Below the pieces are notes generated by a model. It did no database searches. It worked only from the letters and a program-made list of their open reading frames with translations, and was not told the DNA's origin. Positions 1 to 5,440 of a DNA stretch of 5,703 bases are shown in pieces (positions within the stretch are counted from its first letter, which is position 1; each line of letters begins with the position of its first letter). The DNA lies in the NCBI GenBank assembly GCA_900554495.1, contig USHR01000116.1:1-5703 (forward strand), given 5' to 3'. Position numbers and translations under genes: made by a program. Source of the DNA: an uncultured Collinsella sp. GTDB taxonomy: Bacteria; Actinomycetota; Coriobacteriia; Coriobacteriales; Coriobacteriaceae.

Positions 1-314
1 GCCAGGGCAAAAAACGGGTGGCGAAAGCCATGCAGCCGATGGCTTGGGTCGGGATCGTGCCAGTCATAGAGAAAGTAATCGTGCAGCAGGGCCCCGCGCA
101 GCAACGAGGCGCGGTCGACCGAGACACCGACACGGCCCAGGCGCTCGGCAAAGGACAGACTTGCCCGCGCCACCGAGGTCACATGTGCATAGACCGTCAC
201 ATCACCATGCTGGATAAACCCGTGCGTCAGGTCCAAGCGGCCCGCCTGGGCGAGCTGACGGGCGGCATAGTCAACCTCGCGCGCGATTTTCTCGGCACGA
301 ACGGTATCGGACAT
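1..314 (-). CDS. HD-domain protein (predicted metal-dependent phosphohydrolase), 5' part only
   Basis: The reading frame opens with ATG at 314 on the minus strand and stays open for 104 codons to the left edge, so the C-terminal part is missing. A strong Shine-Dalgarno site (GGAAGGAGG, with its GGAGG at 319-323) lies 4 nt before the ATG and fixes the start. The protein begins MSDTVRAEKIAREVDY. It carries H44 in VYAHVTSVAR, the HD pair H78-D79 in LLRGALLHDYFLYDWHD, then H95 and H99 in HRLHGFRHP. A histidine followed by an HD pair is the metal-binding signature of the HD superfamily, whose members hydrolyse phosphate esters or nucleotides. The LLHDYFLYDWH...HGFxHP wording resembles small, uncharacterised HD proteins I associate with clostridia and coriobacteria. 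The substrate is unknown. It is transcribed divergently from the DXS-like gene, and nothing visible ties the two functionally. The last HD-domain Asp would lie outside the window. Confidence 0.85.
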   Translation of the reverse strand, partial: MSDTVRAEKIAREVDYAARQLAQAGRLDLTHGFIQHGDVTVYAHVTSVARASLSFAERLGRVGVSVDRASLLRGALLHDYFLYDWHDPDPSHRLHGFRHPFFAL

Positions 315-400
315 GCTGCCTCCTTCCAGCGGCCCGCGGCGACAAGCCACGGCCTGCGCACAATCGATAAAAACATCATGGAACACATCAGTATGGCATC

Positions 401-418
401 GGACAAAACGTTTTGCCC
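401..418. promoter_or_regulatory. LacI-type operator-like palindrome in the divergent intergenic region
   Basis: GGACAAAACGTTTTGCCC has a perfect 12-bp inner palindrome, CAAAACGTTTTG (404-415), centred on CG. Two further outer pairs follow one A/C mismatch. LacI/GalR-family regulators (PurR, CcpA) typically bind palindromes of about 16 bp with a central CG step and A-run/T-run flanks, so the shape fits that class. It lies 87 bp upstream of the HD gene start and 125 bp upstream of the DXS-like gene start, where it could control either or both. No regulator gene and no second copy are visible in the window. Function is inferred from symmetry and position only. Confidence 0.35.
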
Positions 419-503
419 CACCAGTTGGCGAATTACCGCGCCGCCGTCACATATCAAACGCCAAAATGTGCGAGACTGTCTTGTGCAATTGTGCCGGCCG
501 AGG

Positions 504-517
504 GAGCGCCGGCGCTC
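504..517. repeat. 14-bp perfect GC-rich palindrome upstream of the DXS-like gene
   Basis: GAGCGCCGGCGCTC reads identically on both strands and ends 9 nt before the GGAG ribosome-binding site (527-530) of the DXS-like gene. In RNA it could fold as a 5-bp stem with a CCGG loop in the leader. It may be an operator, a small leader hairpin, or chance in GC-rich DNA; nothing visible separates these. Confidence 0.3.
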
Positions 518-542
518 GATTCGCATGGAGTAACCCACAACG

Positions 543-2324
543 ATGCTGCTTACGCAAACGACAACGCCCGAGGACGTCAAGGCTCTCGACCGCGCCGAGC
601 TTCCGCTGCTCTGCGGCGAGATTCGCCACGCCATCCTCGAAAGCTCCGCCGCCGTCGGCGGGCACGTTGCCCCCAACTTGGGCGTCGTTGAGCTCACGGT
701 CGCGCTCCATCGCGTGTTTAACTCCCCCACCGACAAAATTGTCTTTGACGTTTCGCACCAGACCTACGCCCACAAGGCGCTGACCGGGCGCGCGTATACC
801 TATATCGATCCGGAACGTTTTGGCGAGGCTTCTGGCTTTGCCAATCCCGACGAGTCCGAGCACGACCTGTTCGCCATGGGCCATACCTCCACGTCGGTGA
901 GCCTGGGCTGCGGCCTTGCCCACGCGCGCGACCTGGCGGGCGATGCGTACAACGTCATCACCATCATTGGCGACGGCTCGCTTTCGGGCGGCCTGGCGTT
1001 TGAGGGCTTTAACAATGCCGCCGAACTCGATAGCAACCTGATCATCATCGTCAACGATAACGACCAGTCCATTGCCGAGAACCATGGCGGCCTGTATCGC
1101 AATCTGGCCGAGCTGCGCGCCAGCAACGGTGCCTGTGAGCGCAACGTCTTCCGCGCGATGGGGCTCGACTACCGCTATCTGGACGCCGGTAACGATGTGT
1201 TGGCCCTCGTCGACGCGTTGCAGGAACTGCGCAATATCGATCACCCCATCGTGCTGCACGTCTCCACCGCCAAGGGCAAGGGCTTTGAGCCAGCCCAGAG
1301 CGACCCGGAACGCTGGCACCACGTGGGTCCGTTTGACATGGCGACTGGGCGCAAGCTCTGCCCGGGCCATCCGAGCGAGCCCGCACCGCGCACCTATGCC
1401 GATATTACGGGCGAGGCGCTCAGCACCGCCATCGAGCGCGATTCGCAGGTCGTGGGCATCACGGCCGCCACGCCCTACATCATGGGTTTTACGCCCGAGC
1501 TTCGCGCTGCCGCCGGCAAGCAGTTTGTCGACGTGGGCATTGCCGAGGAGCACGCTGTGACCTTTGCCACCGCGCTTGCGCGCTCGGGCGCCAAGCCAGT
1601 CTTTGGTGTGTACGGCACGTTTTTGCAGCGCGCCTACGACGAGCTGTGGCACGACCTGTGCCTCAACGATGCCCCCGCAACCATCTTGGTGTTTGGCGCG
1701 TCGATCTTTGGCACCACATCCGAGACGCACCTCTCGTTCTTTGATATTTCCATGCTGGGCGCTCTTCCCAACATGTGCTACTTGGCGCCGGCCTGCATGG
1801 AGGAATACCTGTCCATGCTGAGCTGGTCGCTCGACCACCGCGAGCATCCCGTGGCGATCCGCGTACCGGGCATTGGCCTGGTTAGCCGCCCCGATTTGGC
1901 GCCCGCCGAGGACACCGACTATAGCGCCGTTCGCTACAACGTGGTGCGTCAGGGCCGCGACGTTGCCGTGCTCGCACTTGGCGATTTCTTTGAGCTGGGC
2001 GAGCGCGTGGCAAACCGCTTGGCTGCCGAGTACGGCATCGAGACCACGCTCGTCAACCCACGCTTTGCAACCGAGCTTGACCGCGAGTTCCTCGACAGCC
2101 TTGCCGCCGAGCATCGCGTCGTCATCACCCTCGAGGACGGCATCTTGGACGGCGGCTGGGGCGAGCGCGTGGCATGTTATCTGGCCTGCACACCTGTGCG
2201 CACGCGCACCTTCGGCATCGCCAAGGGCTTCCCCGACCGCTACGACCCCAACGAGCTGCTCGCTCAGAACGGCATGACGGTCGAGAACATGGCCGCCGAA
2301 GCCGTAAGGCTACTCAACGAGTAA
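543..2324 (+). CDS. DXS-family thiamine-diphosphate enzyme, probably a non-canonical paralogue of 1-deoxy-D-xylulose-5-phosphate synthase
   Basis: This 593-residue cytosolic protein has the full DXS domain order: N-terminal ThDP domain, central pyrimidine-binding domain and C-terminal transketolase-like domain. ThDP features are present: GH at 40-41 (E. coli H49), GHTSTS at 113-118, GDG at 143-145, VNDND at 170-174, KGKG at 244-247 and H259 (E. coli H299). IAEEHAVTF at 333-341 holds catalytic E335 (E. coli E370), and YGTFLQRAYD at 357-366 keeps Y357 and R363 (E. coli Y392, R398). H396 matches H431. However, ungapped alignment at a constant offset of 35 puts G385, T392 and G443 where E. coli has R420, D427 and R478, the residues that hold glyceraldehyde 3-phosphate. 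The protein is also shorter than typical DXS (about 620), mostly between residues 173 and 259. Canonical DXS condenses pyruvate with glyceraldehyde 3-phosphate for isoprenoids, thiamine and pyridoxal. This one probably forms an acyloin from a different acceptor (inference). The ATG at 543 follows GGAG at 527-530, a rather long 12-nt spacing. Databases may simply call it dxs. Confidence 0.9.
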   Translation: MLLTQTTTPEDVKALDRAELPLLCGEIRHAILESSAAVGGHVAPNLGVVELTVALHRVFNSPTDKIVFDVSHQTYAHKALTGRAYTYIDPERFGEASGFANPDESEHDLFAMGHTSTSVSLGCGLAHARDLAGDAYNVITIIGDGSLSGGLAFEGFNNAAELDSNLIIIVNDNDQSIAENHGGLYRNLAELRASNGACERNVFRAMGLDYRYLDAGNDVLALVDALQELRNIDHPIVLHVSTAKGKGFEPAQSDPERWHHVGPFDMATGRKLCPGHPSEPAPRTYADITGEALSTAIERDSQVVGITAATPYIMGFTPELRAAAGKQFVDVGIAEEHAVTFATALARSGAKPVFGVYGTFLQRAYDELWHDLCLNDAPATILVFGASIFGTTSETHLSFFDISMLGALPNMCYLAPACMEEYLSMLSWSLDHREHPVAIRVPGIGLVSRPDLAPAEDTDYSAVRYNVVRQGRDVAVLALGDFFELGERVANRLAAEYGIETTLVNPRFATELDREFLDSLAAEHRVVITLEDGILDGGWGERVACYLACTPVRTRTFGIAKGFPDRYDPNELLAQNGMTVENMAAEAVRLLNE

Positions 2325-2325
2325 G

Positions 2326-2369
2326 AAAACCTCCGCAAGGGAAGCATCCCTGCGGAGGTTTTAATTTTC
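2326..2369 (+). terminator. Intrinsic terminator of the DXS-like gene
   Basis: Starting 2 nt after the stop codon, AAAACCTCCGCA (2326-2337) pairs perfectly with TGCGGAGGTTTT (2351-2362). A bulged A and a further 3-bp GGG/CCC pairing extend the stem to a 6-nt loop (2342-2347). The stem is followed by AATTTTCG. The A-run on the left arm and T-run on the right mean it could also work in reverse. It separates the DXS-like gene from the transporter operon. Confidence 0.9.
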
Positions 2370-2379
2370 GCGACGCGAT

Positions 2380-2438
2380 TATCTCAATCTGTAACATCTA
2401 GAGCCCGAATTCCCGTCTAACTGTTACAGATCTAGACA
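2380..2438. repeat. 59-nt imperfect palindrome, unit 1 of 3
   Basis: The left arm TATCTCAATCTGTAACA (2380-2396) faces the inverse of TGTCTAGATCTGTAACA (right arm 2422-2438). The TAGA motif near the inner end of each arm also pairs. This is the most diverged copy: the right arm has AG where the other units have CA, and the change is not compensated on the left. The loop contains CGAATTCCC (2406-2414), which recurs between units 2 and 3 at 2522-2530. Confidence 0.85.
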
Positions 2439-2460
2439 AGACGTCTTAGTCCCTGACCTT

Positions 2461-2519
2461 TGTCTCAATCTGTAACAGATAGAGACCTTTTGGCCGTCCA
2501 GATGTTACAGATTGAGACA
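2461..2519. repeat. 59-nt palindrome, unit 2 of 3 (perfect 17-bp arms)
   Basis: TGTCTCAATCTGTAACA (2461-2477) and its exact reverse complement (2503-2519) form perfect 17-bp arms around a 25-nt centre. The inner GAC (2484-2486) and GTC (2496-2498) add a short pairing. It begins 22 nt after unit 1, and that spacer carries the 10-bp palindrome AAGACGTCTT (2438-2447). This copy is closest to the family consensus. Confidence 0.92.
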
Positions 2520-2540
2520 TTCGAATTCCCCTGAAGAGAA

Positions 2541-2599
2541 AATCTCGATCTGTAACAGTTAGAACCCATTTCCTCGTCTACCTGTTACAGATTGAGACA
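2541..2599. repeat. 59-nt imperfect palindrome, unit 3 of 3
   Basis: The left arm AATCTCGATCTGTAACA (2541-2557) faces the inverse of TGTCTCAATCTGTAACA (2583-2599). The single A-to-G change in the left arm would still allow a G-U wobble in RNA. Past the arms, GTTAGA on the left faces TCTACC on the right, extending the pairing with one mismatch. It begins 21 nt after unit 2, giving the array a period of 80-81 nt. It ends about 108 nt upstream of the gluB promoter -35 box. Confidence 0.9.
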
Positions 2600-2658
2600 A
2601 AGCAGCGAGGCAGGCCGTCACATCTGCAAGAACCACCACAAAGGTGCCTGTCCTTTTT

Positions 2659-2687
2659 GGTAGGTACAATAACCCATAAGGTAGGTA
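2659..2687 (+). promoter_or_regulatory. GGTAGGTA direct repeat pair upstream of the gluB promoter
   Basis: GGTAGGTA occurs at 2659-2666 and again at 2680-2687, exactly 21 bp apart, which is two helical turns. The second copy ends 20 bp before the -35 box. Same-face direct repeats just upstream of a promoter suit an activator or a dimer of a response regulator. The regulator is unknown, and chance cannot be excluded for an 8-mer pair. Confidence 0.4.
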
Positions 2688-2707
2688 TGTTTCTGAGTTA
2701 TTTCGTG

Positions 2708-2737
2708 TTGACCCATTTGAGCGCGATAGGGTATAAC
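2708..2737 (+). promoter_or_regulatory. Sigma70-type promoter for the glu operon
   Basis: TTGACC (2708-2713) and TATAAC (2732-2737) each match the housekeeping consensus at 5 of 6 positions and are separated by 18 bp. Transcription would start near 2744, giving a leader of about 36 nt before gluB. That is too short for a riboswitch, so control, if any, should act at initiation. The gluB ribosome-binding site AAAGGTG lies at 2767-2773. Confidence 0.7.
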
Positions 2738-2780
2738 TCTACTCAACCGCTAGGGATTTTATTGAGAAAGGTGTTCTACC

Positions 2781-3776
2781 ATGAGCAAGAACCTCTCCCA
2801 GCAGGTCGTTCTCGACCGCCGCGGCTTTGTCGCCGCTACCTTCGCAACCGTCGCCGGCCTTGGTCTTGCCGGCTGCTCCGACACCAGCGCCGAGGCCGAC
2901 AAGGGTTCCGCCGCCGGCTCCTCCAAGGGCTCCGAGGATACCGAGGTTTCCGCCACGCTCGACGCCAAGGCATTCGACAAGCTCGTCGACAACGGCCCCA
3001 AGGCCGATGACGACGCCATCGCCGCCAGCACCTGGGCCACGGCCGTCAAGGACGCCGGCGTCTTTAAGATCGGCGGCGTTCAGACCTCTACGCTTTTCTC
3101 CCTCCTCAACGAGAAAGACGGTCAGACCCGCGGCTTCGATGCCGGTATCGCACAGCTCTTGTCCAACTACATCCTGGGTGAGAACAAGGTCGAGATCACC
3201 CAGGTGACCTCGGACACGCGCGAGTCCGTCCTGCAGAACGGCCAGGTCGACGCTGTCTTTGCCACCTACACCATCACTGACGAGCGCAAGAAGCTCGTCT
3301 CCTTTGCCGGCCCCTACTACTACACCCAGCAGGCCATCCTGGTGCTCGCCGATAACGACGACATCAAGAGCGTCGACGACCTGGCCGACAAGAACGTCGC
3401 CGTCCAGTCCGGCTCCAACGGCCCTGCCATCCTGGAGGAGTTCGCCCCCAAGGCCAGCCAGCAGGAGTTCAAGACCGACGAGGAGGCCCGCCAGGCACTC
3501 CAGCAGGGTCGTGTTGACGCCTACGTCATCGATAACAACATGCAGCAGAGCGCCCTGGTCCGCGAGCCCGGTAAGTACAAGATCGCCGGCAAGCCTTTCG
3601 GCAGCAAGGAGCCTTATGGTATCGGTCTGCCGCTCGATTCCGACGGTGTCGCCTTTGTCAACGACTTCCTTAAGAAGATCGAGGACGACGGCACCTGGAC
3701 CGAGCTGTGGCAGATCTGCATCGGTGACCGTACGGGCGACACCAATGTTCCTGAGCTGCCCGAGATCGGCGCCTAG
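2781..3776 (+). CDS. gluB: Amino-acid ABC transporter substrate-binding lipoprotein (GluB-like, SBP_bac_3 family)
   Basis: This 331-residue protein is the extracytoplasmic receptor of a polar amino-acid importer. Residues 1-32 form a lipoprotein signal: charged N-terminus, hydrophobic VAATFATVAGLG stretch and lipobox LAGC with acylated C32. A twin-arginine motif, DRRGFVA (12-18), precedes the hydrophobic core. Residues 33-60 are a Ser/Ala/Gly/acidic linker. The family-3 binding fold follows: IGGVQTSTLFSLLNEKDGQTRGFDAG-type N-lobe entry (97-122), TYTITDERKKLVSFAGPYY signature (162-180) whose R169 would hold the ligand alpha-carboxylate, VQSGSNG (208-214), VDAYVIDNN (245-253) and YGIGLP (279-284). 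The ATG is supported by AAAGGTG 7 nt upstream and by the signal peptide. Heavy use of C-ending codons and AAG suggests high expression. Glutamate specificity is inferred mainly from the GluA-like ATPase downstream; aspartate or glutamine are possible. Confidence 0.88.
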   Translation: MSKNLSQQVVLDRRGFVAATFATVAGLGLAGCSDTSAEADKGSAAGSSKGSEDTEVSATLDAKAFDKLVDNGPKADDDAIAASTWATAVKDAGVFKIGGVQTSTLFSLLNEKDGQTRGFDAGIAQLLSNYILGENKVEITQVTSDTRESVLQNGQVDAVFATYTITDERKKLVSFAGPYYYTQQAILVLADNDDIKSVDDLADKNVAVQSGSNGPAILEEFAPKASQQEFKTDEEARQALQQGRVDAYVIDNNMQQSALVREPGKYKIAGKPFGSKEPYGIGLPLDSDGVAFVNDFLKKIEDDGTWTELWQICIGDRTGDTNVPELPEIGA

Positions 3777-3864
3777 ACAGCGAGCCTAGTAACGGCCGCA
3801 ACGAAACCATACGGAAACGCACGATGTGCTTTATTGCGATAAACTGTTTCCTTACTGAGTTGTC

Positions 3865-3897
3865 GGGGCTTCCGTACACACGGGAGCCCCTTTCCTT
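3865..3897 (+). terminator. Terminator-like hairpin between gluB and gluC
   Basis: GGGGCTTCCGT (3865-3875) pairs with ACGGGAGCCCC (3880-3890) as an 11-bp stem with one G-U wobble and an ACAC tetraloop, followed by TTTCCTT. It sits within the operon, 17 nt before the gluC start at the end of its tail, and no convincing promoter is visible between it and gluB. The usual reading is partial termination or protection of the gluB message from 3' decay. Either would leave more binding protein than permease. Confidence 0.8.
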
Positions 3898-3914
3898 ATC
3901 GGCGGGAGGTCCGC

Positions 3915-4574
3915 ATGAGTCTCTCCGAGCTCTGGTCGCTCTATGGCCAGAACTATATCGACGCGCTGCTCGCAACCTGGGGCATGACGCTTGAGTCGTT
4001 TGTCATCGCCATGGTGCTGGCCATCGCCGTCACCGTGATGCGCGTGTCGCCGCTCAAGCCGCTGCGCGTCTTTGGCGACCTGTATGTCCAGGTCTTCCGT
4101 AACATCCCCGGCATCGCGCTGCTCATCATCGTCGTCTACGCACTGCCGCCGCTCAAGGTCGTCCTGCCCTACCGCACCTGCGTTATCGTCGCTACGGTGC
4201 TCTTGGGTTCTGCCTTTGGTTCCGAGAACTTTATGAGTGGCATCAACACCGTCGGCGTCGGCCAGGTGGAAGCCGCCCGCTCGCTGGGCATGAGCTTTAA
4301 CCGTATCCTCGCCAAAATCGTGATTCCGCAGGCGCTGCGCTCGAGCGTGCTGCCCATGACCAACCTCTTTATCGCCGTCATGCTCACCACTGCGCTCGGC
4401 AGCCAGGTGCCGCTTAAGCCGCAAGAGCTCACCGGCGTGGTGAGCTATATCAACACGCGCTCGCTCGGCGGCGTCGCCGCGTTCTTTATCTCGGCGCTCG
4501 GCTACCTGGGCACGGCCTTTGTGGTGAGCCACATTGGCAACTACATCGATAAGAAGGTGAGGATCCTCCGATGA
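3915..4574 (+). CDS. gluC: Amino-acid ABC transporter permease (GluC-like, HisM/GlnP family)
   Basis: This 219-residue integral membrane protein is one half of the importer channel. Hydrophobic segments lie near residues 22-42, 60-78, 86-103, 145-163 and 186-208, about five helices as is usual for this family. QVFRNIPGIALL (59-70) matches the conserved E-x-F-R-N-x-P region. The EAA loop that docks on the ATPase is QVEAARSLGMSFNRILAKIV (117-136), continuing into IPQALR, with the expected E119, A120, A121 and G125. The ATG at 3915 follows GGGAGGT (3904-3910), a strong site. Its stop codon overlaps the gluD start (ATGA), so the two permeases are translationally coupled, as expected for a heterodimer. 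It differs from gluB in lying behind a hairpin, which likely lowers its expression. Confidence 0.9.
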   Translation: MSLSELWSLYGQNYIDALLATWGMTLESFVIAMVLAIAVTVMRVSPLKPLRVFGDLYVQVFRNIPGIALLIIVVYALPPLKVVLPYRTCVIVATVLLGSAFGSENFMSGINTVGVGQVEAARSLGMSFNRILAKIVIPQALRSSVLPMTNLFIAVMLTTALGSQVPLKPQELTGVVSYINTRSLGGVAAFFISALGYLGTAFVVSHIGNYIDKKVRILR

Positions 4575-5404
4575 GCAAGCACTCCTCCCCTGAGCTTACC
4601 ATGCGCGATGCGCTCTACGAGGCTCCCGGCCCCAAGATGCGCGCCAAGATTCGCATCGGCACCGCCATCTCGCTTGTTGCCGTCGCCGCACTCGTCGTCC
4701 TGGTGCTGCAGCGCTTTTATGTGACCGGCCAGCTTTCGGTCCACTATTGGTATTTCTTTACGCACCTCACCACCTGGAAGTTCTTGCTTGCCGGCTTTGA
4801 GGGCACCGTTAAAGTCGCACTCACCGCTGGCGCCATCGCGCTGGTGCTGGGCTTAGCCCTTATGCTCGGCCGCACGAGCGATATTAAGCCGCTGCAGCTG
4901 GTCTGCCGCGTGCTCACCGATTTCTTCCGCGGTGTGCCGAGCCTTCTGTTCATCTACTTCTTCTTTTTGGTGCTGCCCCAGTACAAGATCGCGCTGCCGT
5001 CGTTTTGGATGCTCACGCTTCCCGTCGCGCTCGCTGCCGCCGGCGTACTTGCCGAGATCTTCCGCGCCGGCGTCAACGCCGTACCGCGCGGGCAGGTCGA
5101 GGCGGCCCAGGCGCTCGGTCTCCCCAAGGCTAAAATCACCTTTAAAATCGTGTTGCCGCAGGCTATTCGGTTTATTATTCCGTCGTTGATCTCACAACTT
5201 GTAGTCGTGGTCAAGGACACCACCGTCGCCTATGTGGTGAGCTACCCCGACCTCATGCAAAATGCCCGCGTGCTCATTACCAACTATGATGCACTCGTAT
5301 CGGTCTACCTGGTAATCGCGGTCATCTACATCCTCATCAACGTCGCGATCAACAAGGCCGCTGTCTATGTTTCGCACAAGACCGGCGCGACCATCATCCG
5401 CTAA
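4571..5404 (+). CDS. gluD: Amino-acid ABC transporter permease (GluD-like, HisM/GlnP family)
   Basis: This 277-residue protein is the second channel subunit. A hydrophilic, basic N-terminus of about 28 residues precedes hydrophobic segments near 31-47, 77-99, 120-137, 145-162 and 242-262. DFFRGVPSLLFIYFFFLVLP (117-136) is the counterpart of the conserved F-R-G/N-x-P region. The EAA loop is GQVEAAQALGLPKAKITFKI (174-193), continuing into VLPQAIRFIIPSL, and VKDTTVAYVVSYPDLM (214-229) matches the conserved L-K-D-(S/T) region after it. The start overlaps the gluC stop by 4 nt and has GAGGA at 4559-4563. The extra N-terminal helix relative to GluC fits the longer GluD type of actinobacterial glutamate importers. 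The substrate is inferred from context. Confidence 0.9.
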   Translation: MSKHSSPELTMRDALYEAPGPKMRAKIRIGTAISLVAVAALVVLVLQRFYVTGQLSVHYWYFFTHLTTWKFLLAGFEGTVKVALTAGAIALVLGLALMLGRTSDIKPLQLVCRVLTDFFRGVPSLLFIYFFFLVLPQYKIALPSFWMLTLPVALAAAGVLAEIFRAGVNAVPRGQVEAAQALGLPKAKITFKIVLPQAIRFIIPSLISQLVVVVKDTTVAYVVSYPDLMQNARVLITNYDALVSVYLVIAVIYILINVAINKAAVYVSHKTGATIIR

Positions 5405-5440
5405 CGCTTTACCATTTCGAGTCATAAGGAGCCGAGCACC

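Larger units (their letters stand above)
2325..2780. other. 456-bp intergenic region between the DXS-like gene and gluB
   Basis: There is no credible gene here; open frames lack ribosome-binding sites and run into gluB out of frame. In order it holds the DXS-like terminator, three 59-nt palindromes, a short segment with AAAGGTGCCTGTCCTTT (2640-2656; a 5-bp stem around a 7-nt loop), a GGTAGGTA direct repeat pair, and the gluB promoter and leader. It is visibly richer in A and T than the flanking genes. Confidence 0.8.

Noticed and set aside
18..533. A 171-codon plus-strand frame across the left edge and the divergent intergenic region
   Set aside because: It is antisense to the HD-domain gene, has no Shine-Dalgarno site, and its translation shows no recognisable motif. 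The minus-strand frame has both a strong ribosome-binding site and the HD signature.
447..2114. A 555-codon open frame on the minus strand opposite the DXS-like gene
   Set aside because: It lies entirely antisense to a clearly coding gene with family motifs and has a low-complexity Ala/Gly/Arg/Val-rich translation. Long antisense frames are expected where codon third positions are GC-rich.
2380..2599. CRISPR array
   Set aside because: The repeats are long palindromes whose arms diverge, the spacers are only 21-22 nt, there are just three units, and no cas gene is present.
2742..2766. CTCAA/TTGAG inverted repeat in the gluB leader as a possible attenuator or riboswitch
   Set aside because: The stem is only 5 bp with a 15-nt loop, and the leader is about 36 nt. 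That is too little for a known riboswitch or attenuator.
2657..3010. A 117-codon frame starting upstream of gluB and overlapping it in another frame
   Set aside because: It begins at TTG without a ribosome-binding site, spans the promoter, and becomes an Arg-rich shadow of the gluB coding sequence.
3834..3862. A possible promoter for gluC (TTGCGA with a downstream box)
   Set aside because: No acceptable -10 element lies at the required spacing, and the terminator-like hairpin would follow at once.
3852..4532. A 226-codon minus-strand frame opposite gluC
   Set aside because: The translation is rich in His, Asp, Arg and Gly, which is the mirror of a membrane protein's hydrophobic codons. The gluC frame is plainly the real gene.
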